Assembly: GCA_014237395.1 (NCBI GenBank)
Contig: JABZFP010000018.1
Location: 1 to 64,000 of the forward strand
Length of the DNA stretch: 64,000 bases
Source: Desulfobacteraceae bacterium
GTDB taxonomy: Bacteria; Desulfobacterota; Desulfobacteria; Desulfobacterales; UBA5852
Direction: 5' to 3'
Shown in pieces: positions 43,597 through 52,418 of this stretch. Position numbers and translations under genes: made by a program. Every line of letters starts with the position of its first letter. Within the stretch, counting starts at the first letter, position 1. The notes beneath the pieces were generated by a model. The model did no database searches, was not told the origin of the DNA, and saw only the letters and a list, made by a program, of their open reading frames with translations.

Positions 43597-44613
43597 TTAC
43601 AGGGCTTTCTTGACAAGGGCCGTCCCGGCGGCGATGCTTTTGATCTTGCCCAAAGCCGTTTCGTAAGGAATGGGCGCCATACCGCAGTTGGAGCATGGGA
43701 AAAGCCGTTCCGGGTCGACGTGATCCAAGGCCCTGCGGATAACGCGCGCCACTTCTTCGGGCGTCTCGACCCTGTCCGGGGTAACCGCGACCACGCCCAC
43801 CATCAACTCTTTATCCTTCAGGAGTGACATGAGCGACAGCGGCACCCGGGATTCGGCGCACTCCAGGGACACCTGGTTGATGCGGCTGGCATTCAAGGCC
43901 GGGAAAATCTCTTCATACTGCCGCCACTCGCTCCCCAGCGTATCCTTCCAGCGCAGGTTTTCTTCGATGCCATAGCCATAGCAGATATGGACCGCCGTCT
44001 TACAATCAAGCCCTTCGACGGCACGATGCAGGGCCGCGATGCCCCATTCCTTGACATCTTCCATGAAGACGTTGAAGGCCGGTTCGTCGAACTGGATGAC
44101 GTCCACGCCGATCGCGGACAGTTCCCGCGCTTCGGCATTCAGAATTTCCGCAAAGGCCATGGCCATGTCGGATCGGCGGCCGTAATGGGCATCGGCGATC
44201 GTATCGCAAATCGTCATGGGGCCGGGCAGCGTGAACTTGAGCCGCCGACGGGTGGCTTTCCGGACGAAGCGGGCCTCCTCCAGATGCACCGAATGCGGCC
44301 GGGAGAGCGGCCCAGTCACCGTGGGAACATCCACCGTATAGCGGTTGTCACGAATTCCCATGGGTGTTTTTTTCTTCCAGTCGATGCCCTGGATATGCTC
44401 CAGGAAACCATGCACGAAGTGGGTGCGAAACATTTCCCCGTCCGTGACAATGTCCAGACCAGCTGCTTCCTGGTGGGCAAGCCATTCCGTGGCGGCGCGC
44501 TCCTTGGCCCGAGCGAGTTCTTCCCCTTCGAAACGCCAGGCCGCCCATAATTTTTCAGGCTCGGCAAGCCACTCCGGTTTGGGCAGACTGCCCACAGTGG
44601 TTGTCAACAGCAT
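43597..44613 (-). CDS. Short MetE-like cobalamin-independent methionine synthase-family protein
   Basis: 338 residues from the ATG at 44613 (GAGGAGG 6 bases upstream); the frame runs to 44760. It corresponds to the catalytic half of MetE. Zinc ligands are present: His209 and Cys211 (AVHICYG), Glu251 (SLECAES), Cys307 (FPCSNCGM). FTLPGPMTICDT and VIQFDEPAFN complete the barrel. Such single-domain members transfer methyl groups to thiols with varied donors. The pairing with an MR-family enzyme suggests catabolism of a methylated compound; that is inference. Confidence 0.88.
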   Translation of the reverse strand: MLLTTTVGSLPKPEWLAEPEKLWAAWRFEGEELARAKERAATEWLAHQEAAGLDIVTDGEMFRTHFVHGFLEHIQGIDWKKKTPMGIRDNRYTVDVPTVTGPLSRPHSVHLEEARFVRKATRRRLKFTLPGPMTICDTIADAHYGRRSDMAMAFAEILNAEARELSAIGVDVIQFDEPAFNVFMEDVKEWGIAALHRAVEGLDCKTAVHICYGYGIEENLRWKDTLGSEWRQYEEIFPALNASRINQVSLECAESRVPLSLMSLLKDKELMVGVVAVTPDRVETPEEVARVIRRALDHVDPERLFPCSNCGMAPIPYETALGKIKSIAAGTALVKKAL

Positions 44614-44829
44614 CTCGAGCCTCCTCATGCATTCAGATGTAACGGGAATGAAACGACGGTGTCTTTTTGCGTGTGTGCTCTTGTTAACAGCTTGCAGCCT
44701 CAAGTGCAATGGCGGCCGCAATGCGGTGCCGGACCGATTGACATCGGGGCGGGGATTCAATAGATTGCACCTGTTTTATACTTTTCCGGATCTGTTGAAA
44801 ACGTCCAGATAATAAAAATCGAAGGAAAA

Positions 44830-45723
44830 ATGATGGGAATTTATCGGAACTGGTTTCTGGCCAGTCGGCCCTGGTCGTTTACCATGACCGCCATATCGGT
44901 GAGTGTCGGCAGTGCGCTGGCGGCGATCGACGGCCCCTTTGACTGGCCGCTGGCCTTGCTGGCGCTGCTGAGTGCGATTCTGCTGCACGCCGCCACCAAT
45001 CTGATCAACGACTACTACGATGTCGTCAACGGTGTCGATACGGTCCAGGCCGCGACGGCCCAGTATCGTCCCCATCCCCTGGTGGAGGGGTTGCTGCCGC
45101 GCGAGCATGTTCGCCTGGTCGCCTATGGCCTGTTCATCCTGGCCGCCCTGATCGGAATCTACCTGACCCTGGTCTGTGGCGTCGTCGTCCTGATCATCGG
45201 CCTGGTAGGACTGCTGGCCGGCCTGACCTACACCGCCCCCCCGCTGAAATACAAATATGTGGCCCTGGGGGAGGTGTCGGTTTTCCTCATGTGGGGCCCG
45301 CTCATGGTGGAGGGGGCCTATTTCGTGCAGCGCCAGAGTTTGAGTATTTCGGCATTCTGGGTATCGCTGCCCTTCGGCGTCCTGGTGGCGCTGGTCCTCC
45401 TCGCCAACAACATTCGTGATATCGACCATGACCACCGCCGCGGTATTCGAACGCTGGCCATTTTATTGGGGCATCGTCTGGGGTTGAATACCTATCTGTC
45501 GCTGATGGTACTGGCCTATGCCGGTATTCTGGTGTTGGCCCTTACCGGTGTTCTGACCATGTGGGTGCTGATCATATTCGCGTCGTTTCCCCTTGCCGTC
45601 AAACTGTTGCGCCAAATGAAACGGGCCGTTCCCGCCAACGCCGATGCCCTTACCGCCAAACTGGACACGGCCTTCGGGCTGCTGCTGGTGGTCTCGTTGA
45701 TCATCGAGGGGCTGGTCGGATGA
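44830..45723 (+). CDS. menA: UbiA-family prenyltransferase, MenA-like
   Basis: 297 residues with about nine membrane helices. First Asp-rich motif NLINDYYDVVNGVD (about 56-69) and second LLANNIRDIDHDHRRGIRTL (about 192-212), the pattern of 1,4-dihydroxy-2-naphthoate prenyltransferase in menaquinone synthesis. AAGGA precedes two ATGs; the first is taken. The CPBP protease gene overlaps its stop (ATGA). Confidence 0.9.
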   Translation: MMGIYRNWFLASRPWSFTMTAISVSVGSALAAIDGPFDWPLALLALLSAILLHAATNLINDYYDVVNGVDTVQAATAQYRPHPLVEGLLPREHVRLVAYGLFILAALIGIYLTLVCGVVVLIIGLVGLLAGLTYTAPPLKYKYVALGEVSVFLMWGPLMVEGAYFVQRQSLSISAFWVSLPFGVLVALVLLANNIRDIDHDHRRGIRTLAILLGHRLGLNTYLSLMVLAYAGILVLALTGVLTMWVLIIFASFPLAVKLLRQMKRAVPANADALTAKLDTAFGLLLVVSLIIEGLVG

Positions 45724-46346
45724 GAAACCGAAGTGTCAATCCACTGGCCATCTGGTCCACGGTCGGCCTGGCGGCCGTCCTCTGGTTTGTCACCTTTTTC
45801 CTGACCTGGTCCAATTTCTGGATCAAGATTAGCTGCTCGGCCGCGCTGCTGGCCCTGCTGGCTTTCAAGTTGCAGCCCGATTACCGCGGCCAGATGCGCT
45901 TCGACCGCAAGGCCCTCCTGCAGGGACTGGTTTCGGCCGCCGCCCTTTACGGCATATTCTGGCTGGGCAAAGTCGTCTCGACGGCCCTCTTCCCGTTTGC
46001 CGCCCATCAGATCGGCGCCATCTATGGCAAGGGCGCCGATGTCCCCATGCCTGTGGTCTTTACCCTGCTTCTGTTGATTACCGGACCCTGCGAAGAAATC
46101 TACTGGCGGGGATTTCTACAGCGGCAACTGATGCTGCGCTATGGGAATTGGCGCGGTTGGATAGCCGGCACCGCCATCTATGCCGGTGTCCATATCTGGT
46201 CCTTCAACTTCATGCTCATCGGCGCCGCTGCCGTGGCCGGTGCTTTCTGGGGGCTGCTGTATTGGCGCTGGCAGCATCTGGCGCCGGTCATCGTTTCCCA
46301 TGCCCTGTGGAGTGCGGTGATCTTTGCGGTCGCGCCGGTGCCCTGA
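45720..46346 (+). CDS. CPBP-family intramembrane protease
   Basis: 208 residues from the ATG at 45720, overlapping the menA stop. Hydrophobic with several helices; the Abi/CPBP catalytic motif is GPCEEIYWRGFLQRQLMLRY (Glu-Glu-x3-Arg), then AIYAGVHIWSF (His) and VIVSHALWSAVIFA (His). Rce1-like glutamic endopeptidase fold. Translational coupling to a prenyltransferase recalls the CAAX prenyl-protease context, but here it probably reflects local membrane functions. Confidence 0.85.
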   Translation: MRNRSVNPLAIWSTVGLAAVLWFVTFFLTWSNFWIKISCSAALLALLAFKLQPDYRGQMRFDRKALLQGLVSAAALYGIFWLGKVVSTALFPFAAHQIGAIYGKGADVPMPVVFTLLLLITGPCEEIYWRGFLQRQLMLRYGNWRGWIAGTAIYAGVHIWSFNFMLIGAAAVAGAFWGLLYWRWQHLAPVIVSHALWSAVIFAVAPVP

Positions 46347-46387
46347 GCCGCCCGGCGCAGCGGCCGCGCATCCCTACCTTAAAATTT

Positions 46388-46530
46388 TATGCCTCTAAAC
46401 ACAGACGCGTTCGTAAAAAGTCGCCAAGGTAATCCTTTTGTCCTCTCCGCGCAGGCGGGGATCCAATTATATCAATAGGGTCGTAGACTCCCGCCTTCGC
46501 GGGAGGGAAGGCTTCAGGACGTTTCGATGC
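46388..46530. repeat. Intergenic repeat with GC hairpin
   Basis: CTCCCGC-CTTC-GCGGGAG (46488-46505) is a perfect hairpin; a related CCGC-GCAGGCGGGG stands near 46447-46460, and CGTTCGTAAAAAGTC near 46409 resembles sequences beside such hairpins in other genomes (recall only). It lies between convergent genes and could stop transcription. Confidence 0.55.
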
Positions 46531-46634
46531 CATCAATGACAGAGAGGTTCCGGTACAACGCGCCCCGGTGCTTGTCTTGATATCCACCTGAGCCAACGCT
46601 GTCCGGAACCCCATTTGTTGTTGATGTTTTGGCA

Positions 46635-47126
46635 TCAGCGCTGGCGCTGCCTTCCCGACGCATCCCGGTTACCCCGGTTGGAACGGGTATCATCGGCGCT
46701 GTAGGCGGCTGTCTGGTCGCCGCGGCCACCGTTACGGTCTCCCCGCTGCATGGTCTGACGGTCGCTCACATGTCCCCGGTCGCTACGCCCATCATGCTGG
46801 CGGCGAAAAGACGGGCCGGCGTGGTAACGATTCGTATAATGGCGCACCGGAGGGCGATGCCCATAATGCCCCGGACGATAATGAGCGCCACGGTTGGCTA
46901 TCCTGTGACGGGGGATTTGATGGCCTCTCTTCCAATGCGCCCGTGGAGCGCGAACCTGGTGACCACGCTTCCAATAGCCGTTGTGATGCTTGGCGGCAAA
47001 ATAGTTGCCCTTCCAGTGACTTGCACGAGGTTTATGCAGCCGTCGGTCGCCGGCAAAAGAGGCGCCGGCAGCCACGAAAACAAATGCCGCGGCAAGAAAC
47101 CCTACCAGTATGGTCTGCTTTTTCAT
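46635..47126 (-). CDS. Exported His/Arg/Gly-rich basic protein
   Basis: 163 residues, RBS GGGAGGGA. Signal peptide cleaved near ASFAGD. The mature protein is very basic and His-rich, with loose repeats HWKGNYF, YWKRGHQVRAPR, HWKRGHQIPRHR and YRPGHYGHRP, then an Arg/Asp/Gly/Gln-rich tail. No Cys. Likely a periplasmic cation- or polyanion-interacting protein; function unknown. A similar class of protein is at 3577-3894. Confidence 0.7.
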   Translation of the reverse strand: MKKQTILVGFLAAAFVFVAAGASFAGDRRLHKPRASHWKGNYFAAKHHNGYWKRGHQVRAPRAHWKRGHQIPRHRIANRGAHYRPGHYGHRPPVRHYTNRYHAGPSFRRQHDGRSDRGHVSDRQTMQRGDRNGGRGDQTAAYSADDTRSNRGNRDASGRQRQR

Positions 47127-47282
47127 GATGTTCCCTCCCTTTTCCGTTCACTCGATAGGACCGGAGCATGGTCGGCGGTATGCCGTCCACACAATTGTCA
47201 ACGATTCGCTTCCGGCCATTTGAAATCACAAGACGCATCAGCCGAGCTAAAAGTTGACAACACAGGCGATGGAGGGTGCCAT

Positions 47283-47319
47283 GGAAGGAAACCGACAGGG
47301 CCTTTGGGGCCCTTGTCGG
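47283..47319 (-). terminator. Rubrerythrin terminator
   Basis: Minus strand: CCGACAAGGGCC / GGCCCTGTCGG hairpin, one bulged base, followed by TTTCCTTCC. It lies 23 bases beyond the rbr stop. Confidence 0.7.
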
Positions 47320-47341
47320 CCAAGTTAGAAAGGAAAGGGGA

Positions 47342-47917
47342 TTACCAGTTTTCGGCTAACAGCTCGAAATAGGACTGCGGTTTGACGCAGGCCGGACATT
47401 TTTCCGGAGCGGCATCGCCGGTGTGCAGATAGCCGCAGTTGCGGCATCGCCACACGGTCTTTTGGGGCCGGGTGAACACGCGCCCCGACAGGAGATTGGC
47501 AGCCAGCTCCCGGTAGCGTTTCTCGTGCTGCTTTTCGGAGACGCTGATGGCCTCCCAGGTGTCGGCCGCCCGGTCGAATCCTTCGTCGCGGGCGACACGG
47601 GCAAACCCCGGGTAGAGTTCGCTGTGCTCGAAACGCTCGCCGTCGGCCGCCGCCACCAGATTGTCATGGGTGGTCCCAATAACGCCGGCGGGAAAGCGGC
47701 TGGTGATCTCCAGTTCGCCGCCGTTAAAAAACTTGAAAAAACGCAGGGCATGCTCGCACTCGTGGCCGGCGGTTTCTTCGAAGATATCGGCGATCTGAAT
47801 GTAGCCGTCGTCGGCCGCCCGGCGTGCAAAATAGGTGTAGCGGTTGCGGGCCTGGGACTCGCCGGCAAAGGACGCCAGCAGGTTTTTAGCGGTCTGGCTG
47901 TCGCGAAATTTGGCCAT
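47342..47917 (-). CDS. rbr: Rubrerythrin
   Basis: 191 residues from the ATG at 47917 (GGAGG upstream). The diiron four-helix part has SFAGESQARNRYTYFAR, EETAGHECEHALRFFKFF, HSELYPGFARVARDEGF and VSEKQHEKRYREL; the C-terminal rubredoxin-like site is WRCRNCGYLHTGDAAPEKCP AC. It reduces hydrogen peroxide with electrons from rubredoxin or ferredoxin in anaerobes. The ferredoxin and flavin reductase genes lie upstream on the same strand and could feed it electrons. Confidence 0.95.
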   Translation of the reverse strand: MAKFRDSQTAKNLLASFAGESQARNRYTYFARRAADDGYIQIADIFEETAGHECEHALRFFKFFNGGELEITSRFPAGVIGTTHDNLVAAADGERFEHSELYPGFARVARDEGFDRAADTWEAISVSEKQHEKRYRELAANLLSGRVFTRPQKTVWRCRNCGYLHTGDAAPEKCPACVKPQSYFELLAENW

Positions 47918-48005
47918 GAGGATCCTCCAGAAAAAAAGCATGTTACGGAAAGGGGGAAAGCGGCGTGTGCCGGTCATCCGTCCGGCAGACAGGACTCCCG
48001 CCATT

Positions 48006-48048
48006 CGGAAGCCACCGGGTGAAAGAATGTGTCCCCCGGTGGCTTCCG
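48006..48048 (-). other. 14-bp hairpin between ferredoxin and rubrerythrin genes
   Basis: Perfect arms CGGAAGCCACCGGG and CCCGGTGGCTTCCG with a 15-base loop. No U-run follows on the minus strand, so it is either a weak terminator or a stem that separates the expression of the two genes. Confidence 0.6.
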
Positions 48049-48097
48049 CCGGCAGTGCCATTCAAGCCGGCCTCGGAAAAACATGATGATCCGTCTG

Positions 48098-48289
48098 CTA
48101 CTCTTCGATAATGATCGCATCCGCCCCGCACTCCTGGGCGGCCAGCCGCACGACGTCCTCGTATTTTTCCGGTATCACGTCAAACTGGACCACGGACAGA
48201 AGCTGGTCTTCGTCGTAGGCGAATACTTCCGGGCATAATTTGTTGCAGTTGCGATCGCCCATGCACTGTTTGGTAATGGTTGCCTTCAT
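48098..48289 (-). CDS. Single-cluster ferredoxin with Asp in place of the second Cys
   Basis: 63 residues, RBS GGGAGG. Cluster motif CMGDRNCNKLCPEVF gives Cys9, Asp12, Cys15, Cys19 and the remote Cys54: C-x2-D-x2-C-x3-C. In Pyrococcus furiosus ferredoxin and Desulfovibrio africanus ferredoxin III this Asp replaces a Cys and gives an interconvertible 3Fe-4S/4Fe-4S cluster with a labile iron. Here it is followed by a rubrerythrin and preceded by a flavin reductase. Confidence 0.9.
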   Translation of the reverse strand: MKATITKQCMGDRNCNKLCPEVFAYDEDQLLSVVQFDVIPEKYEDVVRLAAQECGADAIIIEE

Positions 48290-48432
48290 AGTGGCCTCCC
48301 TTTTCTGGTCCGACGGACCGGGTAAAATGAAACGTTGTCATGGCAAAGGTTCGGAATGAAACAAGCATTCCGAACCCTGACGGCTACGGCAACGAACGCG
48401 CATTCGGATCCCCATGCGAACAGACCCGACGG

Positions 48433-48927
48433 TCACGTTTCGTAACAGGCCGTTATCTCGCCAAAATACAAGGTATGATAATCCTTTTCCGGGTACAACC
48501 CGGCAAAATCCGCCGCCATCAGGGCCGGATCCATGGCGGTTTTTAGAACAATGCGGCATTCGATATGGATTCCCGGCACATCGATCACCGGTGACGCGAC
48601 GGTCTGCCCCGCAAGCGTCTTCAGCCCGCAGGCCGCAAACTTGTCGCCATCCCGACCGGATTTGGTGCCACAGTACATGATGGCATCTTTCATGTCCCCG
48701 CTCGGAACCGACACCGTGTAATCCGCCGCATCCTCAATAATCGTAAACGTGTGACGGGAATCCCGCACTGCCACCATGAAGACCGGTTTTCGCCAGCAGA
48801 AGCCGATGGTGGCCCACCCGATGGTCATGGTGTTGAGGCGATCGCCGGCGCGTACCGTGAGGAACGCCCCGCTTTTGATTTTCTGGATGGCGGTTTGCGC
48901 AACCGCCATGTAATCGACAGGTTTCAT
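48433..48927 (-). CDS. Flavin reductase (FMN-binding) family protein
   Basis: 164 residues, RBS GAAAGGA. FMN-binding split-barrel pattern: GDRLNTMTIGWATIGFCWRK, FMVAVRDSRHTFTIIEDAAD YTVSVP and YPEKDYHTLYFGEI near the end. It lacks the other domains of flavodiiron proteins. Family members in anaerobes can be ferric reductase/flavoredoxin-like. The gene lies 143 bases upstream of the ferredoxin gene on the same strand. Confidence 0.85.
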   Translation of the reverse strand: MKPVDYMAVAQTAIQKIKSGAFLTVRAGDRLNTMTIGWATIGFCWRKPVFMVAVRDSRHTFTIIEDAADYTVSVPSGDMKDAIMYCGTKSGRDGDKFAACGLKTLAGQTVASPVIDVPGIHIECRIVLKTAMDPALMAADFAGLYPEKDYHTLYFGEITACYET

Positions 48928-49191
48928 ACCGTACCTTTTTCCTTTCCAAGAAATCCCATGAGATTAAGGGCTCACCCAAAACAGCGTCACATTTTAGACG
49001 CCCATGCATCCCAGCAAAGCAGACAGGCGCCTTTTCTATCCTTCACGGCTGCCATGCGATGGCCTTTCATCGCCGGTAAGGGATGTCACGCGCTTGTTAT
49101 TCGGTTAAAAATGCACATATTCTTATAAAAAGGTCAATTGCCTCTCACTGCTACGGCAACGCCGGCCATCGGCCGGGAAAGGAGGTCCCCC

Positions 49192-49656
49192 ATGACCTTG
49201 CAAAAGATTCTCTGGCCCACGGATTTCTCCGACCAGGCCAAACACGCCTTGGATCACGTCAAATCCCTGACCCAAACCTATGATGCCGAAATCCACGTTC
49301 TCTATGTCATCGACAACCCCGTTCTGCATCACCCGGAGTGGTACGGCGATTTCGAACCGGATCATGTCGAGAAAATGCTGGCCTGGCTGAACAAAAAAGC
49401 CAAAAAGCAATTGGGCCAGATCTGCAGCGACGATCTCCAAGGCTGCCCTGAGGAATTTCGCCATATCGCGGTTGGTGACCCGGCCCAGGAAATCCTGAAA
49501 CTTGTCGAAAAAGAACATATCGACATGGTGGTCATGTCCACCCGCGGGGCAAAAGCCCATTTTCGTTTCGGCAGCGTCGCTGAAAAGGTTGTCAAAAACG
49601 CCACCGTACCGGTTGTGACGGTTCCGCCGGACCGCGACGTCGCTTCGGCAGCTTAA
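49192..49656 (+). CDS. Universal stress protein (UspA family)
   Basis: 154 residues from the ATG at 49192 (AAAGGAGG upstream). KILWPTDFSDQAKHALDHV at the start and the ATP-binding end VVMSTRGAKAHFRFGSVAEK VV...VPVVTVPP (G-x2-G-x9-G-[ST] loop in altered form: STRGAKAHFRFGSVAEKV) are characteristic. Monocistronic and divergent from the flavin reductase gene. Confidence 0.92.
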   Translation: MTLQKILWPTDFSDQAKHALDHVKSLTQTYDAEIHVLYVIDNPVLHHPEWYGDFEPDHVEKMLAWLNKKAKKQLGQICSDDLQGCPEEFRHIAVGDPAQEILKLVEKEHIDMVVMSTRGAKAHFRFGSVAEKVVKNATVPVVTVPPDRDVASAA

Positions 49657-49705
49657 CCTGTTTACCGGGTCCAATGCATCGCAAGCATCAGGTCTTCAGG
49701 CGGTA

Positions 49706-51403
49706 TTAAGCGTCCCAGGCGCCCTCTTCCCGCAGTTCGGCGATCCGCTCGGCAGCTATTTTTTGAATGGCCAGCTTGTCCACCTTGGTACTGCGGGTGA
49801 TCGGGAATTCTTCGTCAGCCGGCCACAGTTCTACATGCTGGGGGCGTTTGTAGGAGGCAATCTTCCGGCAGTGGTCCTGGACGGCTTGCGGTGTCAATTC
49901 CGCGCCGGCTTCCGGCCGCACATAGGCGAAAACGCCTTCGTCGAACAGGCGGTGCTTCATGCCCACCACGGCCACGGTATCGACCCCCGGTAGCCCGGCG
50001 ATGTGGTTTTCAATCTCATCGGGAAAGACATTGTAGCCTTTCTGTTTGATCATGAACTTGCGCCGGCCGGCAAGGTAGAGCGCGCGATAGCTGCCCATGT
50101 CCTTGAAGCTGCCCAGATCGCCGGTGTACAGGATGCCTTCCTTGGAAATGGTCCGCGCCGTCTCTTCGGGCATGTTGTAGTATCCTAAAAAAACAATGGG
50201 GGGATGATAGCAGATCTCCCCCACCTCGCCATCCGGCAGTTCCGGCCCGGCCTGGCCGTCCGGCAGCATGGGACGCCGTATGGTCACCTCGGCAAGATCA
50301 GGGAAAGCGCGCCCCACCTGGCCGGCCATTTCCTCGATGGGAATGCCCCGGGGCGTGAAGGTGGCAAAACCGGCATTTTCGGTCATGCCGATGCCTGTGC
50401 CGAAGTCGGGGGCCATCCGGGAGAGCTTGCGCAGGAATTCGGTGTCCACGGCGGAGCCGCCGTACACCACAACCGCCAGGCTGCTCAGGTCGTAGCGGTC
50501 GTAGTCGGGGTGGTGCCAGAGCATGCGGTACTGGGTGGGAATCTGCCCCAGGGCGTTGACCCGGTGCTGCTGGATGGCCTCCAGGGTCAGTTTTACGTCG
50601 AAAATCCGCAGTAAGATCGCCGTGCCTCCCATGAACATGGTCGTCATGAAACATTCGGTGACACATCCCACGTGGCTGGGCGGAAGATTGATCAGAATGC
50701 GCGGGTCCTGCAGAGGGCTCATGCCGCGCGCCAGAATCTCGTTCTGAACGATGATGTTGGCATGGCTCAGCATGGCCGGCTTGGGTTCGCCGGTGGTCCC
50801 CGTGGTAAAGATGATCAGAGCCGCTGAATCGGGTGTCACGGCGGCATAGGCCTGAGCCGAGCGACGGGTGATCATGTCTTTCAGCTTGAGCCAGGCCAAT
50901 CGTTTTTTGTCCATCAGCTGGGTGATACCCTGCGCCCCGGGCAGGATGTCGCCCGGTTGGGGGTCGGCCGTGAATTGCACCAGCCAGTCCACGCCGGGAC
51001 ATTCCGCCTGCACCGCCTGCCCGGCCGTGCGAAAATCCCGTACCGGGGTATTCCCCAGGAAGAAAAAGGCCTTGGGGGCGATCTTATTCACGTCCCGCAC
51101 GACCTCGGCATCCTGGAGGCGCACATCGAGGGGGGCCAGGATGGCACCGACCTTGAAGCAGGCGTACATGAGGGCCATGTGCTCGGGCACCAGCACCAGC
51201 TGGGTGGCCACGCGATCGCCGGCGCCGATGCCCATGTCCATCAGGCGCAGCGCAAAAAAATCGATTATGGTCTGAAACTGCTTATAGGTGAGCGTCTTGC
51301 CGTCTTCATGCTGGATCATGGCCGGTTTCGCGGCGCTTGTCCGGGCATAGTGGCTGATGTAATCATTGAGTCGCGGCAGACGAAGACAACCGGGGTCAGA
51401 CAT
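49706..51403 (-). CDS. AMP-dependent acyl-CoA ligase/synthetase
   Basis: 565 residues from the ATG at 51403 (AAAGGA upstream). ANL motifs: IIFTTGTTGEPKPAMLSHAN (P-loop), IGMTENAGFATF, GEICYHPPIVFLGYY, YTGDLGSFKDMG and the hinge/Lys region GRRKFMIKQKGYNVFPDEIE with the terminal Lys in STKVDKLAIQK. Activates a carboxylic acid to its CoA thioester through an acyl-AMP. Downstream partner of the MaoC-like gene; the substrate is not defined. Confidence 0.93.
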   Translation of the reverse strand: MSDPGCLRLPRLNDYISHYARTSAAKPAMIQHEDGKTLTYKQFQTIIDFFALRLMDMGIGAGDRVATQLVLVPEHMALMYACFKVGAILAPLDVRLQDAEVVRDVNKIAPKAFFFLGNTPVRDFRTAGQAVQAECPGVDWLVQFTADPQPGDILPGAQGITQLMDKKRLAWLKLKDMITRRSAQAYAAVTPDSAALIIFTTGTTGEPKPAMLSHANIIVQNEILARGMSPLQDPRILINLPPSHVGCVTECFMTTMFMGGTAILLRIFDVKLTLEAIQQHRVNALGQIPTQYRMLWHHPDYDRYDLSSLAVVVYGGSAVDTEFLRKLSRMAPDFGTGIGMTENAGFATFTPRGIPIEEMAGQVGRAFPDLAEVTIRRPMLPDGQAGPELPDGEVGEICYHPPIVFLGYYNMPEETARTISKEGILYTGDLGSFKDMGSYRALYLAGRRKFMIKQKGYNVFPDEIENHIAGLPGVDTVAVVGMKHRLFDEGVFAYVRPEAGAELTPQAVQDHCRKIASYKRPQHVELWPADEEFPITRSTKVDKLAIQKIAAERIAELREEGAWDA

Positions 51404-51449
51404 GCCAAATCCTTTCAAATGAATCGATGATCACCACATACGTCTGAAT

Positions 51450-52349
51450 CTATACGGCATCAGCATCGCCGGGATAGCGGACCGATGCCCAACCATTGCG
51501 GAGGACGGGTTGTCCTTCTTCGGTCGTAACGTCGAAAAACAGATCGTTTCCCTCCTCGCCGGCGGATCGCCCCACCATGCGAATCCGGATGGTGGTCCCC
51601 GGCCGCACCATGCCGCTGAAACGGCAGGCCAGGCCTTCCAGGCGGGCGGTATCCCCGGCCGCCTCGCGGTTGACGATTTCCCTGGCGACAAAGGCCAGGG
51701 TGGCCGTGCCCTGCAGGATGATTCCCGGCAGGCCCACTTGGCGGGCAAACCGTCGGGACGTGTGGATGGGAAAAACGATACCGGTGCAGCCGTCATAAAT
51801 ATGGGGCCGCTCCGGTTCGACAAAAACGGTTTTCTCCCAAATCGCGCGCCCGGCATCCGGCGCCCTGGGAATGGCCGGCAAGTCGGCCCCTCCCCGTCCG
51901 CCGCCCCGGCAGGTCACACCCCGCAGCATGGCGCCCAGGTACTCAGTAAAAACCGGACAATCGTCCGCGTCCTGCGCTTCCAGACAAATCACCACCCGGG
52001 TTCCGGCCCGGTGCGGTAAAATCGCGGCGATGTGCCCCCGGACCGTCAAGTCTTCGCCCGGAAGGACAGGGCGGTGAAAGCTTAGGTGTTCGGTGTGATG
52101 CACCTGGGTCAGAAGCAGTTCCCGGGGAAATGTTTCGGCCAGAATATAGGCGCCGATGTTTTCCAGAATCGGCCAGGTCAGCGCAACGCTGAACATGGGC
52201 GGCGCCAGGATGCCGCCCGCCCGCTCGTCATCAAAGTAAACCGGATTGGCATCGCTGACCGCGGCCGCGTAATTCATGCTGTGGCGAGCGTCGACACGGG
52301 TGTTGTAGGTTTTCAAGCGGGTGCCAGTATAACGCGAATCAAGCTCCAT
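51450..52349 (-). CDS. Double hot-dog MaoC-like dehydratase family protein
   Basis: 299 residues from the ATG at 52349 (CAGGAG upstream). N-terminal hot-dog (about 15-150) with SDANPVYFDDERAGGILAPP and C-terminal hot-dog (about 170-295) with YDGCTGIVFPIHTSRRFARQ, LPGIILQGTATLAFVAREIV. The catalytic D-x-N-P-x-H motif is split: the first domain has the Asp but Tyr in place of His, the second has His but no Asp. Placed 46 bases before the CoA ligase gene, so it probably acts on its acyl-CoA product. Confidence 0.85.
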   Translation of the reverse strand: MELDSRYTGTRLKTYNTRVDARHSMNYAAAVSDANPVYFDDERAGGILAPPMFSVALTWPILENIGAYILAETFPRELLLTQVHHTEHLSFHRPVLPGEDLTVRGHIAAILPHRAGTRVVICLEAQDADDCPVFTEYLGAMLRGVTCRGGGRGGADLPAIPRAPDAGRAIWEKTVFVEPERPHIYDGCTGIVFPIHTSRRFARQVGLPGIILQGTATLAFVAREIVNREAAGDTARLEGLACRFSGMVRPGTTIRIRMVGRSAGEEGNDLFFDVTTEEGQPVLRNGWASVRYPGDADAV

Positions 52350-52418
52350 CCTGTTCTCCTGCAAACCAGATCGTCTTTACCTGCCGCCAGTCCCCTGCCG
52401 TTCCCGTTAAGACATGGC

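Noticed and set aside
42601..43827. 408-residue plus-strand ORF
   Set aside because: Antisense to the enolase-superfamily gene, whose active-site residues are intact.
46388..46530. CRISPR-like or phage attachment site
   Set aside because: Only hairpins and one loose repeat; no regular direct repeats with spacers and no integrase or tRNA nearby.
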